64,000 bases of DNA from Candidatus Chryseobacterium colombiense. Lineage in GTDB: Bacteria; Bacteroidota; Bacteroidia; Flavobacteriales; Weeksellaceae. Numbering within the stretch: the first letter of the stretch is position 1; the number at the start of each line of letters is the position of its first letter. Under the pieces are notes generated by a model. The model ran no database searches. It worked only from the letters and a program-made list of their open reading frames with translations, and was not told where the DNA came from. Below, in pieces: positions 9,733-18,576 of the stretch. The stretch is taken from positions 3,788,001 to 3,852,000 of the forward strand of contig CP119310.1 in assembly GCA_029203185.1 (NCBI GenBank), written 5' to 3'. Position numbers and translations under genes: made by a program.

Positions 9733-9885
9733 ATTAAAAATAATTTTTTAAGAATATTTGTAATAAAAATTTAGTTTTTAATCTATTTAACGGTTAATTA
9801 GATATTTAATTGTGTACAAGTGTTAATTTTATCTAAAAATGGCTTTTATCATGTCGTTAAAAGTCTCCTACAATCTTTGTTTTAA

Positions 9886-9893
9886 TATATTTG
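9886..9893 (+). promoter_or_regulatory. Putative -7 box for gpsA
   Basis: TATATTTG matches TAnnTTTG and is followed by GC; it lies 16 nt before the gpsA ATG, so the leader would be short. The -33 element is not clear. Confidence 0.45.
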
Positions 9894-9909
9894 CAGTTCA
9901 CAATCAATT

Positions 9910-10950
9910 ATGGCAAAAAAGAAAATAACATCAGAATCTTCGAGTTCCAAAAAGAATAAAAATGATATTTCTGTAGGCGTTGTAGGAAGCGGAAGTTTTG
10001 CAACGGCAATTGTAAAAATGCTTGTGGAAAACTGTAAAGTAGTGCATTGGTGTGTAAGAAATGAATTTGTGAAAGGAGCCATCGAACTTCGTGGACATAA
10101 TCCGACTTACCTTACTGCGGTAAATTTTAACCTTAAAAATCTAAAGCTTACAACAGATATCAACGAATTGGTTTCTGCCTGTGATATCGTTGTTTTGGCA
10201 ACACCGTCAATTTATCTTTCTGATACGATGGATAAAATGAGTTGTGAATACACAGATAAAATTTTCGTTTCGGCAATTAAAGGGATTATTCCTAAAGTAA
10301 ATGACGTGGTAGCTCATTATTTGAGAGATGAATTTAAAATAGGTTTCAGGAATCAGGCTGTTATTGCAGGACCTTGTCACGCAGAAGAAGTGGCGATGGA
10401 AAGACTTTCATACCTTACCATTGCTACCGTAGAAGAGGAAACTTCAGAGAAGCTGGTAAGTATTTTTAATTCCGACTTTATTAAAGTTCATTCCAGTAAA
10501 GACATTTTAGGAAATGAGTATAGTGCAATTCTTAAAAATATTTTTGCGATAGGAGCTGGAATTGCGAGCGGATTAGGATATGGGGATAACTTTACGGCTG
10601 TTTTTGTTTCCAACGCTATCCGAGAAATGGAAACATTCCTGGAAGCAATTTATGAAGCACCAAGAGATGTAAACGAAAGTGCTTATTTAGGAGACTTATT
10701 GGTAACTGCTTATTCTTTATTCTCGAGAAACAGAAACTTAGGAAACCTTATAGGAAAAGGATATACGGTAAAATCTGCAATTCAATCCATGAATATGATA
10801 GCGGAAGGTTATTATGCAGCAGATTCTATATATAAAACTTCCAAAGAAAAAGGTTTAAAGCTTCCAATTGTTGATACGGTGTACGGAATTCTGTATGAAG
10901 GAAAAAATGCAGAAAAACAATTCAAAAAGCTGACAGCAAAACTAAATTAA
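9910..10950 (+). CDS. gpsA: Glycerol-3-phosphate dehydrogenase [NAD(P)+]
   Basis: 346 residues. Interconverts dihydroxyacetone phosphate and sn-glycerol 3-phosphate in the cytoplasm, supplying the backbone for phospholipids. The N-terminal Rossmann domain starts with VGVVGSGSFATA (about residues 22-33). Also visible are the family motif AGPCHAEEVA, the catalytic-lysine region EYSAILKNIFAIGAGIASGLG, and the C-terminal GDLLVTAYSLFSRNRNLG block. The first 20 residues are Lys/Ser-rich and precede the dinucleotide fold, a small extension compared with the usual length. A strong terminator follows directly, so the gene is probably transcribed alone. Confidence 0.95.
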   Translation: MAKKKITSESSSSKKNKNDISVGVVGSGSFATAIVKMLVENCKVVHWCVRNEFVKGAIELRGHNPTYLTAVNFNLKNLKLTTDINELVSACDIVVLATPSIYLSDTMDKMSCEYTDKIFVSAIKGIIPKVNDVVAHYLRDEFKIGFRNQAVIAGPCHAEEVAMERLSYLTIATVEEETSEKLVSIFNSDFIKVHSSKDILGNEYSAILKNIFAIGAGIASGLGYGDNFTAVFVSNAIREMETFLEAIYEAPRDVNESAYLGDLLVTAYSLFSRNRNLGNLIGKGYTVKSAIQSMNMIAEGYYAADSIYKTSKEKGLKLPIVDTVYGILYEGKNAEKQFKKLTAKLN

Positions 10951-10968
10951 AATAAATGCAAAAAATAT

Positions 10969-11001
10969 AAAACGCACCGACAAAACTTGTCGGTGCGTTT
11001 T
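10969..11001 (+). terminator. Intrinsic terminator after gpsA
   Basis: Perfect 15-bp stem (AAAACGCACCGACAA against its complement) with a 3-nt loop; the A and T flanks make it able to act in both directions. Confidence 0.9.
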
Positions 11002-11145
11002 ATTTATAGATTCAATTTCAATCCATTGATATTTTCCATTGCATTTCCTTCCCAGAAAAAAAATGTTGAAAACGATAAAAATAAGATCCTAAAATGAAAT
11101 CTATTTTAATAAGTTTTCCCGAAATTTGATATAAAATTTGAAATT

Positions 11146-12651
11146 ATGTCACAATCACTTATTAGCAGAACACCGAAACCCAAATATGACGTTGTACTGA
11201 TAGGTGGCGGAATTATGAGTGCCACTTTAGCAACATTACTTCACGAATTTGATCCCAATCTTGAAATTGCAATTTTTGAAAGATTAGGCAGATTTGCAAA
11301 AGAAAGTACTGCAGCATGGAACAATGCAGGAACAGGACATTCTGCTTTTTGTGAGCTTAATTATACTCCCGAAAAAGAAGACGGCTCAATAGATATTTCA
11401 AAGGCTGAAAGTATTGCGGAGCAGTTTGAAATTTCAAAACAGTTTTGGTCATATTTAGTAAATAAAGGATATATTAAAGATCCTAAAGATTTTATCAATT
11501 CTTGTCCGCACATGAGCCTTGTATTTGGTGAAAAAGATGCCGAATATCTCAGAAAACGGCATGAGAAACTTTCAGAATCAGTTTTATTTCATGGAATGGA
11601 ATTTTCCACCGATCATAATAAACTAAGAGAATGGATTCCTTTAGTGATGAGCAAAAGAAATGGATCTGAAGTATTGGCGGCTACCAAAATGGATCTGGGT
11701 ACTGATGTGAATTTCGGAACCCTGACAAGAAAAATGGGAAGACACTTATTGGAAGATTCCAATGTTGAAGTATTCTTATACCATGAGGTGAAAGATATTG
11801 ATCCGAGAAATGACGGAAAATGGGAAATGAAGGTCAAGGATAGAATTCATAGTCACAAACAGGAGATTGTTGCCGATTTTGTATTTATCGGAGCAGGTGG
11901 ATATGCTTTACCATTACTTGACAGTTCAGATATTAAAGAAAGCGAAGGATATGGAGGTTTCCCTGTTTCCGGGCAATGGCTGGTTTCTCATAATCAGGAA
12001 CTGGTAAAAAAACACCAGGCAAAAGTCTATACTCAGGCAACTGTAGATGCACCGCCAATGTCAGTTCCCCATTTGGATTTAAGAATTATTGATGGAGAAA
12101 AAGCGCTTCTTTTTGGTCCTTTTGCCGGATTTTCCACCAAATTTTTGAAAGAAGGAAGCTATCTTGATTTGCCTGAAAGCGTAAATACAAAGAATTTAAG
12201 ATCTCTGTTCGGAGCTTGGTGGCATAATATTCCTTTAACGAAATACCTGATTCAACAGGTGGCAATGACAAAGGCGCAAAGAATGCAGCATTTGAGAGAA
12301 TTTATAAAAGACGCCAAAGAAGAAGATTGGGAATTGAAAGTGGCCGGACAAAGAGTTCAGGTCATTAAAAAAGATGAAAAAGAAGGCGGTAAACTGGAAT
12401 TTGGGACAGAAGTTGTCGTTAACAAGGCCGGAACTATTGCTTCATTATTAGGAGCTTCACCGGGAGCTTCTACGGCAGTATATGCCATGCTGAAAGTTCT
12501 TGAAAAATGTTTCCCTGAAAAGCTGGAAGGAGAGTGGAAAGAAAAGTTATTGGAAATGATTCCGTCTTATGGACAAAAGCTAGCTGAACATCCTGAGCTT
12601 ACAGAAAAAGTAAGAAGCTATTCTAAAGAGAAACTTGAATTAGAATATTAA
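11146..12651 (+). CDS. mqo: Malate:quinone oxidoreductase
   Basis: 501 residues, the usual length for the family. It oxidises malate to oxaloacetate at the membrane and passes electrons to quinone, a step of the TCA cycle. The N-terminal FAD-binding fold is seen at VVLIGGGIMSATLATLL (about residues 16-32), followed by the family block AAWNNAGTGHSAFCELNYTP. A second FAD-contact region is near GTIASLLGASPGASTAVYAML. No membrane segments are seen, as expected for a peripheral protein. The upstream spacer of about 140 bp after the gpsA terminator presumably holds its promoter. The following small genes start 19 bp or more downstream and might be read through. Confidence 0.96.
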   Translation: MSQSLISRTPKPKYDVVLIGGGIMSATLATLLHEFDPNLEIAIFERLGRFAKESTAAWNNAGTGHSAFCELNYTPEKEDGSIDISKAESIAEQFEISKQFWSYLVNKGYIKDPKDFINSCPHMSLVFGEKDAEYLRKRHEKLSESVLFHGMEFSTDHNKLREWIPLVMSKRNGSEVLAATKMDLGTDVNFGTLTRKMGRHLLEDSNVEVFLYHEVKDIDPRNDGKWEMKVKDRIHSHKQEIVADFVFIGAGGYALPLLDSSDIKESEGYGGFPVSGQWLVSHNQELVKKHQAKVYTQATVDAPPMSVPHLDLRIIDGEKALLFGPFAGFSTKFLKEGSYLDLPESVNTKNLRSLFGAWWHNIPLTKYLIQQVAMTKAQRMQHLREFIKDAKEEDWELKVAGQRVQVIKKDEKEGGKLEFGTEVVVNKAGTIASLLGASPGASTAVYAMLKVLEKCFPEKLEGEWKEKLLEMIPSYGQKLAEHPELTEKVRSYSKEKLELEY

Positions 12652-12669
12652 TTAACAACCATAATAAAT

Positions 12670-12708
12670 AATGAGTAATGTAACGATTACTCATTATGTA
12701 TTACTCAT
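12670..12708. repeat. Short inverted and direct repeat (ATGAGTAAT / ATTACTCAT)
   Basis: ATGAGTAAT at 12671-12679 faces ATTACTCAT at 12686-12694 (6-nt loop), and a second ATTACTCAT lies at 12700-12708. It overlaps the first codons of the next annotated frame. Confidence 0.6.
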
Positions 12709-13120
12709 TACTTATAAAATAAACGTGGCTGAAACAATAACAAAACCTATTATAGAAAAAGAAATTCTTGAATCCCTTCAAACCAAAGTGGAAGAGGAAA
12801 AACAGGTCATTGTTCATTGCTGCTTTCCGGCATCACCGTTTCTGGGAAATCTTATCAGGATCTGGAGATCTACTTATCTTTTTGATAACAATTCTGACCA
12901 TAAAAGTCATCTCATCCATGCGGAAAACATTTCAATATATCCTAACTGGACGCCGGTTCCCTTTATGAAAGACTTTTGGTTTACCCTAGTATTTTCCGGG
13001 CTTCCCAAAGATTGTAAAAGTTTCGATTTTCAGGAAGTGATTCCGGAAGAAGGAGGTTTTTTTGTACAATCTATTAAAAGGAATGCTTCAGATATTTATA
13101 AAATTAAAATCTCCGAATAA
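12671..13120 (+). CDS. Conserved hypothetical protein, about 130-149 residues
   Basis: I do not recognise a named family. The translation is well-formed and globular (VIVHCCFPASPFLGNLIRIWRSTYLFD, then ENISIYPNWTPVPF and FWFTLVFSGLPKDC), with no signal peptide or membrane segment. The listed ATG falls on a short inverted repeat, and the first 18 residues encoded there look non-coding. A GTG at 12725 (then AETITKPIIEKE) gives 131 residues and may be the true start. It ends 2 bp before the DUF1684 gene, which suggests co-transcription with it. Confidence 0.7.
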   Translation: MSNVTITHYVLLITYKINVAETITKPIIEKEILESLQTKVEEEKQVIVHCCFPASPFLGNLIRIWRSTYLFDNNSDHKSHLIHAENISIYPNWTPVPFMKDFWFTLVFSGLPKDCKSFDFQEVIPEEGGFFVQSIKRNASDIYKIKISE

Positions 13121-13122
13121 TA

Positions 13123-13770
13123 ATGAAACCATATATTGCATTTCTACTTTTGCTATTTCCTATCCTTAGCTTTTCCCAAAAGAATGCTTCACCCAAAACA
13201 ATTTCAAAACAGGAAACAAAAGAAATTAAAGAAATCAAAAAATTTCAAAAGGAGCTGAATGAAGAATATTTAAACCCTAAAGAGACACCTCTGAGAGGAG
13301 ATAATTTCACTCATTTTAAAAAACATCCTTTCTTTCCGATCGATTTGAAATACAGAGTAAAAGCAAAGTTCGTTAAAACAGAAAATCCGGTACCCTTTGA
13401 TCTTCCTACATCTTCAGGAAAAACAAAATCTTACCAGGAATTCGGAAAAGCAACATTTGAACTTGACGAAAAACCTTATACACTTACCGTATATCAAAGT
13501 TTAGATCTTATGAAAATGGAAAAATATAAAGATCATCTCTTTCTTCCTTTTCGGGATGCTACCAATGGGAAAGAAACATACGGAGGCGGAAAATATTTAG
13601 ATTTGAAAATACCGTCAGGAAACTCGATTATTTTAGATTTTAACCAGTCTTATCATCCTTATTGTGCATACAACGCTTATGATTACAATTGCCCGATTGT
13701 TCCGGACGAAAATAAACTTCCTGTTGAAATCAAAGCAGGAGTAATGTATCAAGATATTTATCACCACTAA
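13123..13770 (+). CDS. DUF1684 domain protein, exported
   Basis: 215 residues. A signal peptide is seen (MKPYIAFLLLLFPILSFSQ), so the protein is likely periplasmic. The rest fits DUF1684: LRGDNFTHFKKHPFFPIDLKYRV, then GKATFELDEKPYTLTVYQS, LFLPFRDATNGKETYGGGKYL and HPYCAYNAYDYNCPIVPDENKLPVEI (given here only in part). The conserved YGGGRYL-like and NPYCAY/CP blocks are both present. The biochemical function of DUF1684 is unknown. It starts 2 bp after the previous gene and is followed 10 bp later by a GNAT gene, so the three probably form a small operon. Confidence 0.85.
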   Translation: MKPYIAFLLLLFPILSFSQKNASPKTISKQETKEIKEIKKFQKELNEEYLNPKETPLRGDNFTHFKKHPFFPIDLKYRVKAKFVKTENPVPFDLPTSSGKTKSYQEFGKATFELDEKPYTLTVYQSLDLMKMEKYKDHLFLPFRDATNGKETYGGGKYLDLKIPSGNSIILDFNQSYHPYCAYNAYDYNCPIVPDENKLPVEIKAGVMYQDIYHH

Positions 13771-13780
13771 TTAATTCTGA

Positions 13781-14254
13781 ATGGTTCATTTAAAAATTTT
13801 TATTCCTGAGGATTTGGAAGGACTTGGTTATGTTTTGGATGAAAAACAAAGCCTTTATACATCTACTGCAGAGCAGGCATTAGAAAGAATAAAAGAAAGA
13901 GGGGATAACCTAGCATTTCCTGTTTCTATTTTTGAAGATGAAAATATAGCAGGTTTTTTAGTCTTAGACTTTGGAGCCGATAAATTTGATATTACCGATA
14001 ATCCTAATTCCGTTTTACTCCGGTCATTATCGATCAATCCGGATTTTCAGGGAAAAGGGATCGGGAAGTCAGCAATGTGGATCATCGATGAATTTGTAAA
14101 AAAACATTTTGAGACCTGTGATGAAATCGTTCTTGCAGTGAATCAAAATAATAGACTTGCTTATGAAATCTATCTAAAAACGGGATATTCGTATGATGGA
14201 AAGATGAGAGAAGGAAGAAGCGGCCCTCAATATTTAATGTATAAAAAGTTTTAA
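13781..14254 (+). CDS. GNAT family N-acetyltransferase
   Basis: 157 residues with the GNAT fold. The acetyl-CoA-binding motif A is seen as LSINPDFQGKGIGKSAMWII (about residues 86-105), followed by the motif B region NQNNRLAYEIYLKTGYSYDG. The substrate cannot be told from sequence. It is the last gene of a close-packed group with the hypothetical protein and the DUF1684 gene. Confidence 0.88.
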   Translation: MVHLKIFIPEDLEGLGYVLDEKQSLYTSTAEQALERIKERGDNLAFPVSIFEDENIAGFLVLDFGADKFDITDNPNSVLLRSLSINPDFQGKGIGKSAMWIIDEFVKKHFETCDEIVLAVNQNNRLAYEIYLKTGYSYDGKMREGRSGPQYLMYKKF

Positions 14255-14328
14255 TAAAATTTTAATTCCTATTTTTTTCATTTTGGCTTGATTATTTCCC
14301 TTAATTTTAAGTAAAATACAAATTAAGC

Positions 14329-15138
14329 ATGGAAATTTCTCTTAAAAATCAAGTCGCAGTGATTACAGGCGCCAGTAGCGGAATCGGAGCCGGAGTAGCA
14401 AAATCTTTAGCATCTGCAGGCGCTGCAGTTGTTGTTAATTATCCTTTTGAAGGGTCAATGGAACAGGCAAATACTGTTCTTAACGAAATTATTGATGTCG
14501 GTGGAAAAGGAATTATTTACCAATGCGATGTTTCTAAAGAAGATCAGGTGGTTAAAATGTTCCACGATATTGTTTCAGAGTTGGGAACGGTAGATATTCT
14601 CATCAATAATGCAGGAATCCAGAAAGATGCAAAATTTACTGAAATGACCATCGATCAATGGAATGCTGTAATGGGAGTTAATCTAACCGGTCAGTTTCTG
14701 TGCGCCAGAGAAGCGATCAAAGAATTTCTTCGCCGCGGAATTGATCCTTCACGTTCTGTAGCCTGTGGAAAAATTATTCATATCAGTTCCGTACATGAGA
14801 TTATTCCTTGGGCTGGACATGCCAATTACGCTTCAAGTAAAGGAGCTATAAGAATGCTCATGCAGACGTTGGCTCAGGAATATGGAGCCGCTAAAATCAG
14901 GGTGAATTCCATTTGTCCGGGAGCTATTCAGACTCCTATCAATACCAATGTATGGAATACACAAGAGGCACTGAATTCTCTGCTTACCTTAATTCCGTAT
15001 AATAGAATAGGGCAGCCTGAAGATATAGGCAACCTGGCTGCATTTTTGGCCAGTGACCTAGCGGATTATATTACAGGAAGCAGTATTTTTATTGATGGCG
15101 GGATGACTACTTTTGAAAGCTTCTCAACCGGAGGATAA
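14329..15138 (+). CDS. SDR family oxidoreductase, glucose 1-dehydrogenase-like
   Basis: 269 residues, classical short-chain dehydrogenase. Cofactor motif TGASSGIGAG (about residues 14-23), structural motif INNAG (about 91-95), and catalytic Ser (HISSVHE) with YASSK as YxxxK. The C-terminus has IFIDGGMTTFE, typical of the glucose 1-dehydrogenase-like group. The substrate is likely a sugar or polyol, which fits the next gene, a GH63-type glucosidase 68 bp downstream on the same strand; the two may act on the same sugar. The exact substrate is inference. Confidence 0.9.
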   Translation: MEISLKNQVAVITGASSGIGAGVAKSLASAGAAVVVNYPFEGSMEQANTVLNEIIDVGGKGIIYQCDVSKEDQVVKMFHDIVSELGTVDILINNAGIQKDAKFTEMTIDQWNAVMGVNLTGQFLCAREAIKEFLRRGIDPSRSVACGKIIHISSVHEIIPWAGHANYASSKGAIRMLMQTLAQEYGAAKIRVNSICPGAIQTPINTNVWNTQEALNSLLTLIPYNRIGQPEDIGNLAAFLASDLADYITGSSIFIDGGMTTFESFSTGG

Positions 15139-15206
15139 AAATTTCAATAGTTGGAAAGACTATAATTTTTCGTTCAGAATACATTTTATCATTTATTTTA
15201 AAAGCT

Positions 15207-17876
15207 ATGAAAGAAAAGCAACGACTTTCAGATGTTTCATGGAAAAAATGGGGTCCTTACGTAAGCAACAGGGAATGGGGAGTTGTACGTGAAGATTACA
15301 GTGCAGATGGTGATGCATGGAATTATACTAATCATGACAGTGCAGAAGCAAAAGCATACAGGTGGGGAGAGGAAGGAATTTGCGGGATTTGTGATGATCT
15401 GCAGAAACTTGTTTTTTCTGTAGGTTTCTGGAATAAAAAAGATAAAATGATAAAAGAACGTTTCTTTGGTTTAACAAATGGCCAGGGAAATCATGGAGAA
15501 GATTTAAAAGAATATTTTTATTATTTGGATTCCACGCCTACGCATTCTTATATGAAGATGCTCTATAAATATCCTCAGAATCCTTTTCCATATGAAGATC
15601 TTATCAGGACAAATGCTGCAAGAGACAAAACCGAGCCTGAATACGAATTAATCGATACCGGAATCTTTGATCAGAATGAATATTTCGATATTTTTATTGA
15701 ATATGCTAAAGAAAGTCAGAATGATATTCTGGTTAAACTTACGGTCGTCAATAAGTCAAAAAAGGAGGCGCCTCTCATTATTTTGCCAACAGTTTGGTTC
15801 CGAAATACCTGGAAATGGGGATATGATGATTATAAGCCTCAATTAACAGCTGAAGAAGCGTTGTCAATTAGAGTAGTACATAAGGATCTGGCGATAAAAA
15901 ATATGTATGCAAAGCAATCTTTGAAAATATTGTTTTGTGATAATGAAACCAATAATTCAAGACTTTATCAGTCTTCCAACAAATCTAAATATTGTAAAGA
16001 CGGGATCAATGATTTCGTGATGACCGGAAATACAGAATCTGTTAATCCTCAAAATATAGGAACCAAAGCTTCTTTTTTTATTGATGAAAATTTTACAGCC
16101 GAAGAGACTAAGATTTTTGAATTCAGGCTTACAGATAAAGATTTAGAACAACCTTTTAAAGACTTTGATGCAGTTTTTAATTCAAGGCATCAGGAAGCAG
16201 ACGGGTTTTATGCAGATATTCAGGCAGAAATACAATCGGAGGATGAAAAACTTGTACAGAGACAGGCTTTCGCAGGAATGCTTTGGAACAAAATGTTTTA
16301 TTATTATAATATTGAACAATGGCTGAAAGGGGATCCTGCAGAAATGAAACCTCCTGCTTCCCGTGGAAAAATAAGAAATCAGGACTGGAAGCATCTTAAT
16401 AATGAACATATTATTTCCATGCCTGATAAATGGGAATATCCTTGGTATGCAACTTGGGATCTGGCTTTCCATACTATAAGCTTTTCTTTGATAGATCCGG
16501 AGTTTTCAAAACATCAGCTGAAACTTTTTCTTTTTGAATGGTATATGCATCCGAATGGGCAGCTTCCTGCCTATGAATGGGATCTGAGTGACGTCAATCC
16601 ACCGGTTCATGCATGGGCGGTTTTCAGGGTTTTTAAAATAGATGAATATTTACAGGGAAGAGCAGATATTGCATTTCTTGAAAGTGCTTTTCAGAAGTTA
16701 CTTTTAAATTTTACCTGGTGGGTTAATAAAAAAGACAGTAATGGTAATAATATTTTTGAAGGTGGATTTTTAGGACTGGATAATATTGGTGTTTTTGACC
16801 GAAATACAACTCTTCCCAACGGAGAGCAGCTTGAGCAAGCAGACGGAACAAGTTGGATGGCCATGTTTGCCCTGAATATGATGAGAATTGCTCTTGAATT
16901 GGCACTTTATAATAATGTTTATGAAGAAATGGCGATGAAATTTTTCGAGCACTTTCTTTCCATTGCGAATTCTCTGGATAATATGGGTGAAGAAAACTTC
17001 AGTCTTTGGGATGAAGAAGATGAATTTTTCTATGATGCTTTATCATCAAGTGATGGAAGTCATATGTATTTAAGATTGAGAACTATAGTTGGGCTTATTC
17101 CAATGTTTGCTGTTGAGGTAATTGATGATGAGATGATAGAAAACCTTCCCAATTTTAAGAAAAGAATGAAGTGGGTGCTTGAAAATAAACCTGAATTAGC
17201 CTCTTTAGTTTCCCGTTGGGAAGTGAAAGGTCAGGATTCAAAGCACTTGCTGTCACTGTTACGTGGTCATCGTTTAAAAAGATTGCTTCATAGAATGTTG
17301 AATCCGGATGAATTTTTAAGTGAGTATGGAGTTCGTGCATTGTCTAAAGAATATGAAGAAAATATCTATACCTTAAAATTAAATGACACGGATTATTCTG
17401 TAAAATATACTCCTGCAGAAAGTGATAGCGGACTTTTCGGAGGAAACAGTAACTGGAGAGGTCCGATCTGGTTCCCGATTAATTTTTTGATCATTGAAAG
17501 CTTGCAAAGATTCTTTTTCTACTACAGCCCTGATTTTTTGGTAGAGTATCCTACCGGAAGTGGGAATTATTCAAATCTGGATGAGATTGCAGATGCCTTG
17601 AGTAGAAGGTTATCTAAGATATTCCTGAAAGATGAAAACGGAAACCGTCCTGTTAATGGTCAGTATCCCAGATTTCAGACTGATCCTGATTTTAAAGATT
17701 ATATTTTGTTTTATGAATATTTTCACGGAGATAACGGCCGTGGAGTAGGAGCTTCCCATCAAACAGGATGGACAGGGCTGATTGCAAAAATTCTCCAGCC
17801 GAGATTTTCTAAAAAAGAAATTGCTGAATCAGAAACCGAAAGTCCAGAAAATATAGAATCACAAAAGGATACATAA
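15207..17876 (+). CDS. GH63-type (MGH1-like) alpha-glucosidase, cytoplasmic
   Basis: 889 residues, no signal peptide. The (alpha/alpha)6 glycosidase domain is recognisable from KWEYPWYATWDLAFHTISF and LPAYEWDLSDVNPPVHAWA (about residues 410-480), continuing with DGTSWMAMFALNMM and GGNSNWRGPIWFPINFLI near the end. These blocks are shared by GH63 and MGH1-like proteins annotated as glucosidases. The probable reaction is hydrolysis of alpha-glucosyl or mannosyl-glycerate type linkages; the substrate is not determinable here. It follows an SDR dehydrogenase by 68 bp and converges with recO, with no hairpin terminator in the 13-bp gap. Confidence 0.88.
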   Translation: MKEKQRLSDVSWKKWGPYVSNREWGVVREDYSADGDAWNYTNHDSAEAKAYRWGEEGICGICDDLQKLVFSVGFWNKKDKMIKERFFGLTNGQGNHGEDLKEYFYYLDSTPTHSYMKMLYKYPQNPFPYEDLIRTNAARDKTEPEYELIDTGIFDQNEYFDIFIEYAKESQNDILVKLTVVNKSKKEAPLIILPTVWFRNTWKWGYDDYKPQLTAEEALSIRVVHKDLAIKNMYAKQSLKILFCDNETNNSRLYQSSNKSKYCKDGINDFVMTGNTESVNPQNIGTKASFFIDENFTAEETKIFEFRLTDKDLEQPFKDFDAVFNSRHQEADGFYADIQAEIQSEDEKLVQRQAFAGMLWNKMFYYYNIEQWLKGDPAEMKPPASRGKIRNQDWKHLNNEHIISMPDKWEYPWYATWDLAFHTISFSLIDPEFSKHQLKLFLFEWYMHPNGQLPAYEWDLSDVNPPVHAWAVFRVFKIDEYLQGRADIAFLESAFQKLLLNFTWWVNKKDSNGNNIFEGGFLGLDNIGVFDRNTTLPNGEQLEQADGTSWMAMFALNMMRIALELALYNNVYEEMAMKFFEHFLSIANSLDNMGEENFSLWDEEDEFFYDALSSSDGSHMYLRLRTIVGLIPMFAVEVIDDEMIENLPNFKKRMKWVLENKPELASLVSRWEVKGQDSKHLLSLLRGHRLKRLLHRMLNPDEFLSEYGVRALSKEYEENIYTLKLNDTDYSVKYTPAESDSGLFGGNSNWRGPIWFPINFLIIESLQRFFFYYSPDFLVEYPTGSGNYSNLDEIADALSRRLSKIFLKDENGNRPVNGQYPRFQTDPDFKDYILFYEYFHGDNGRGVGASHQTGWTGLIAKILQPRFSKKEIAESETESPENIESQKDT

Positions 17877-17889
17877 AACCTTATTACAT

Positions 17890-18576
17890 TTATTCAAAAA
17901 TCTGCTGAATGATCTCCAAAGATCCGGGAGTTTTAAAATCTGCAAAATGATAATGATAATAAATTAAAATACTGTCTAAGAAATTTCTTCTAAGCTTGGA
18001 AGGTATTTTTATTTCATAAGGATTTTCTGAAGAAAGGATATTTTTCCAAACCTGAGAATTGTATTCATCAAAGTATTGGTGAGTCATTTCAAAAGTAAAA
18101 ATGCCTGTTTCCGGATTTAAATATTTCTCTTCATTGACGAGAGGAGCAACTCCCTGTATTTTTAATATTTTAACTAAAAAAACTAAATGAGATTGGTAGT
18201 TTTTGAGATTGAGCTCCTGAAGAAACCTATCAATTGCAATAAATAATACGGTGTTTTTATTTTCAATTCTTAAAATTTGGTTTAAAAAATCTGAAATAAA
18301 GAATACAACGGTATTGGCATTAATATCCTCATAGAAATCATAAAACTTATTTAATTCGAATTTTGAAATGGTAGGAATACCATTGCCTTTTGCAATATTA
18401 ATTACAAAATTAAGCTTGTTTAAAGGAAGAAGAAGTGCTTTCTTTTTGTTTTTTTTATTGTAAATTCCCTTTAAGAAATAACTTTGAAAGCCATCATTTT
18501 CTGTAAATGCATGAAGGATGGCATCATTTTCTCCGTATTTCAGATAGGAAAGTAAGAATCCCGATTGTGAGTTCAT
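17890..18576 (-). CDS. recO: DNA repair protein RecO
   Basis: 228 residues. RecO anneals ssDNA and works with RecR/RecF to load RecA. The N-terminal OB-fold begins with GFLLSYLKYGENDAILHAFTENDG and FLKGIYNKKNKKK, typical of Bacteroidota RecO; the helical C-terminal domain follows. The zinc-finger cysteines of some RecO proteins are absent, as is common in this phylum. The start codon shares its base with the stop of porZ, so it is translated from the same message. Confidence 0.92.
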   Translation of the reverse strand: MNSQSGFLLSYLKYGENDAILHAFTENDGFQSYFLKGIYNKKNKKKALLLPLNKLNFVINIAKGNGIPTISKFELNKFYDFYEDINANTVVFFISDFLNQILRIENKNTVLFIAIDRFLQELNLKNYQSHLVFLVKILKIQGVAPLVNEEKYLNPETGIFTFEMTHQYFDEYNSQVWKNILSSENPYEIKIPSKLRRNFLDSILIYYHYHFADFKTPGSLEIIQQIFE

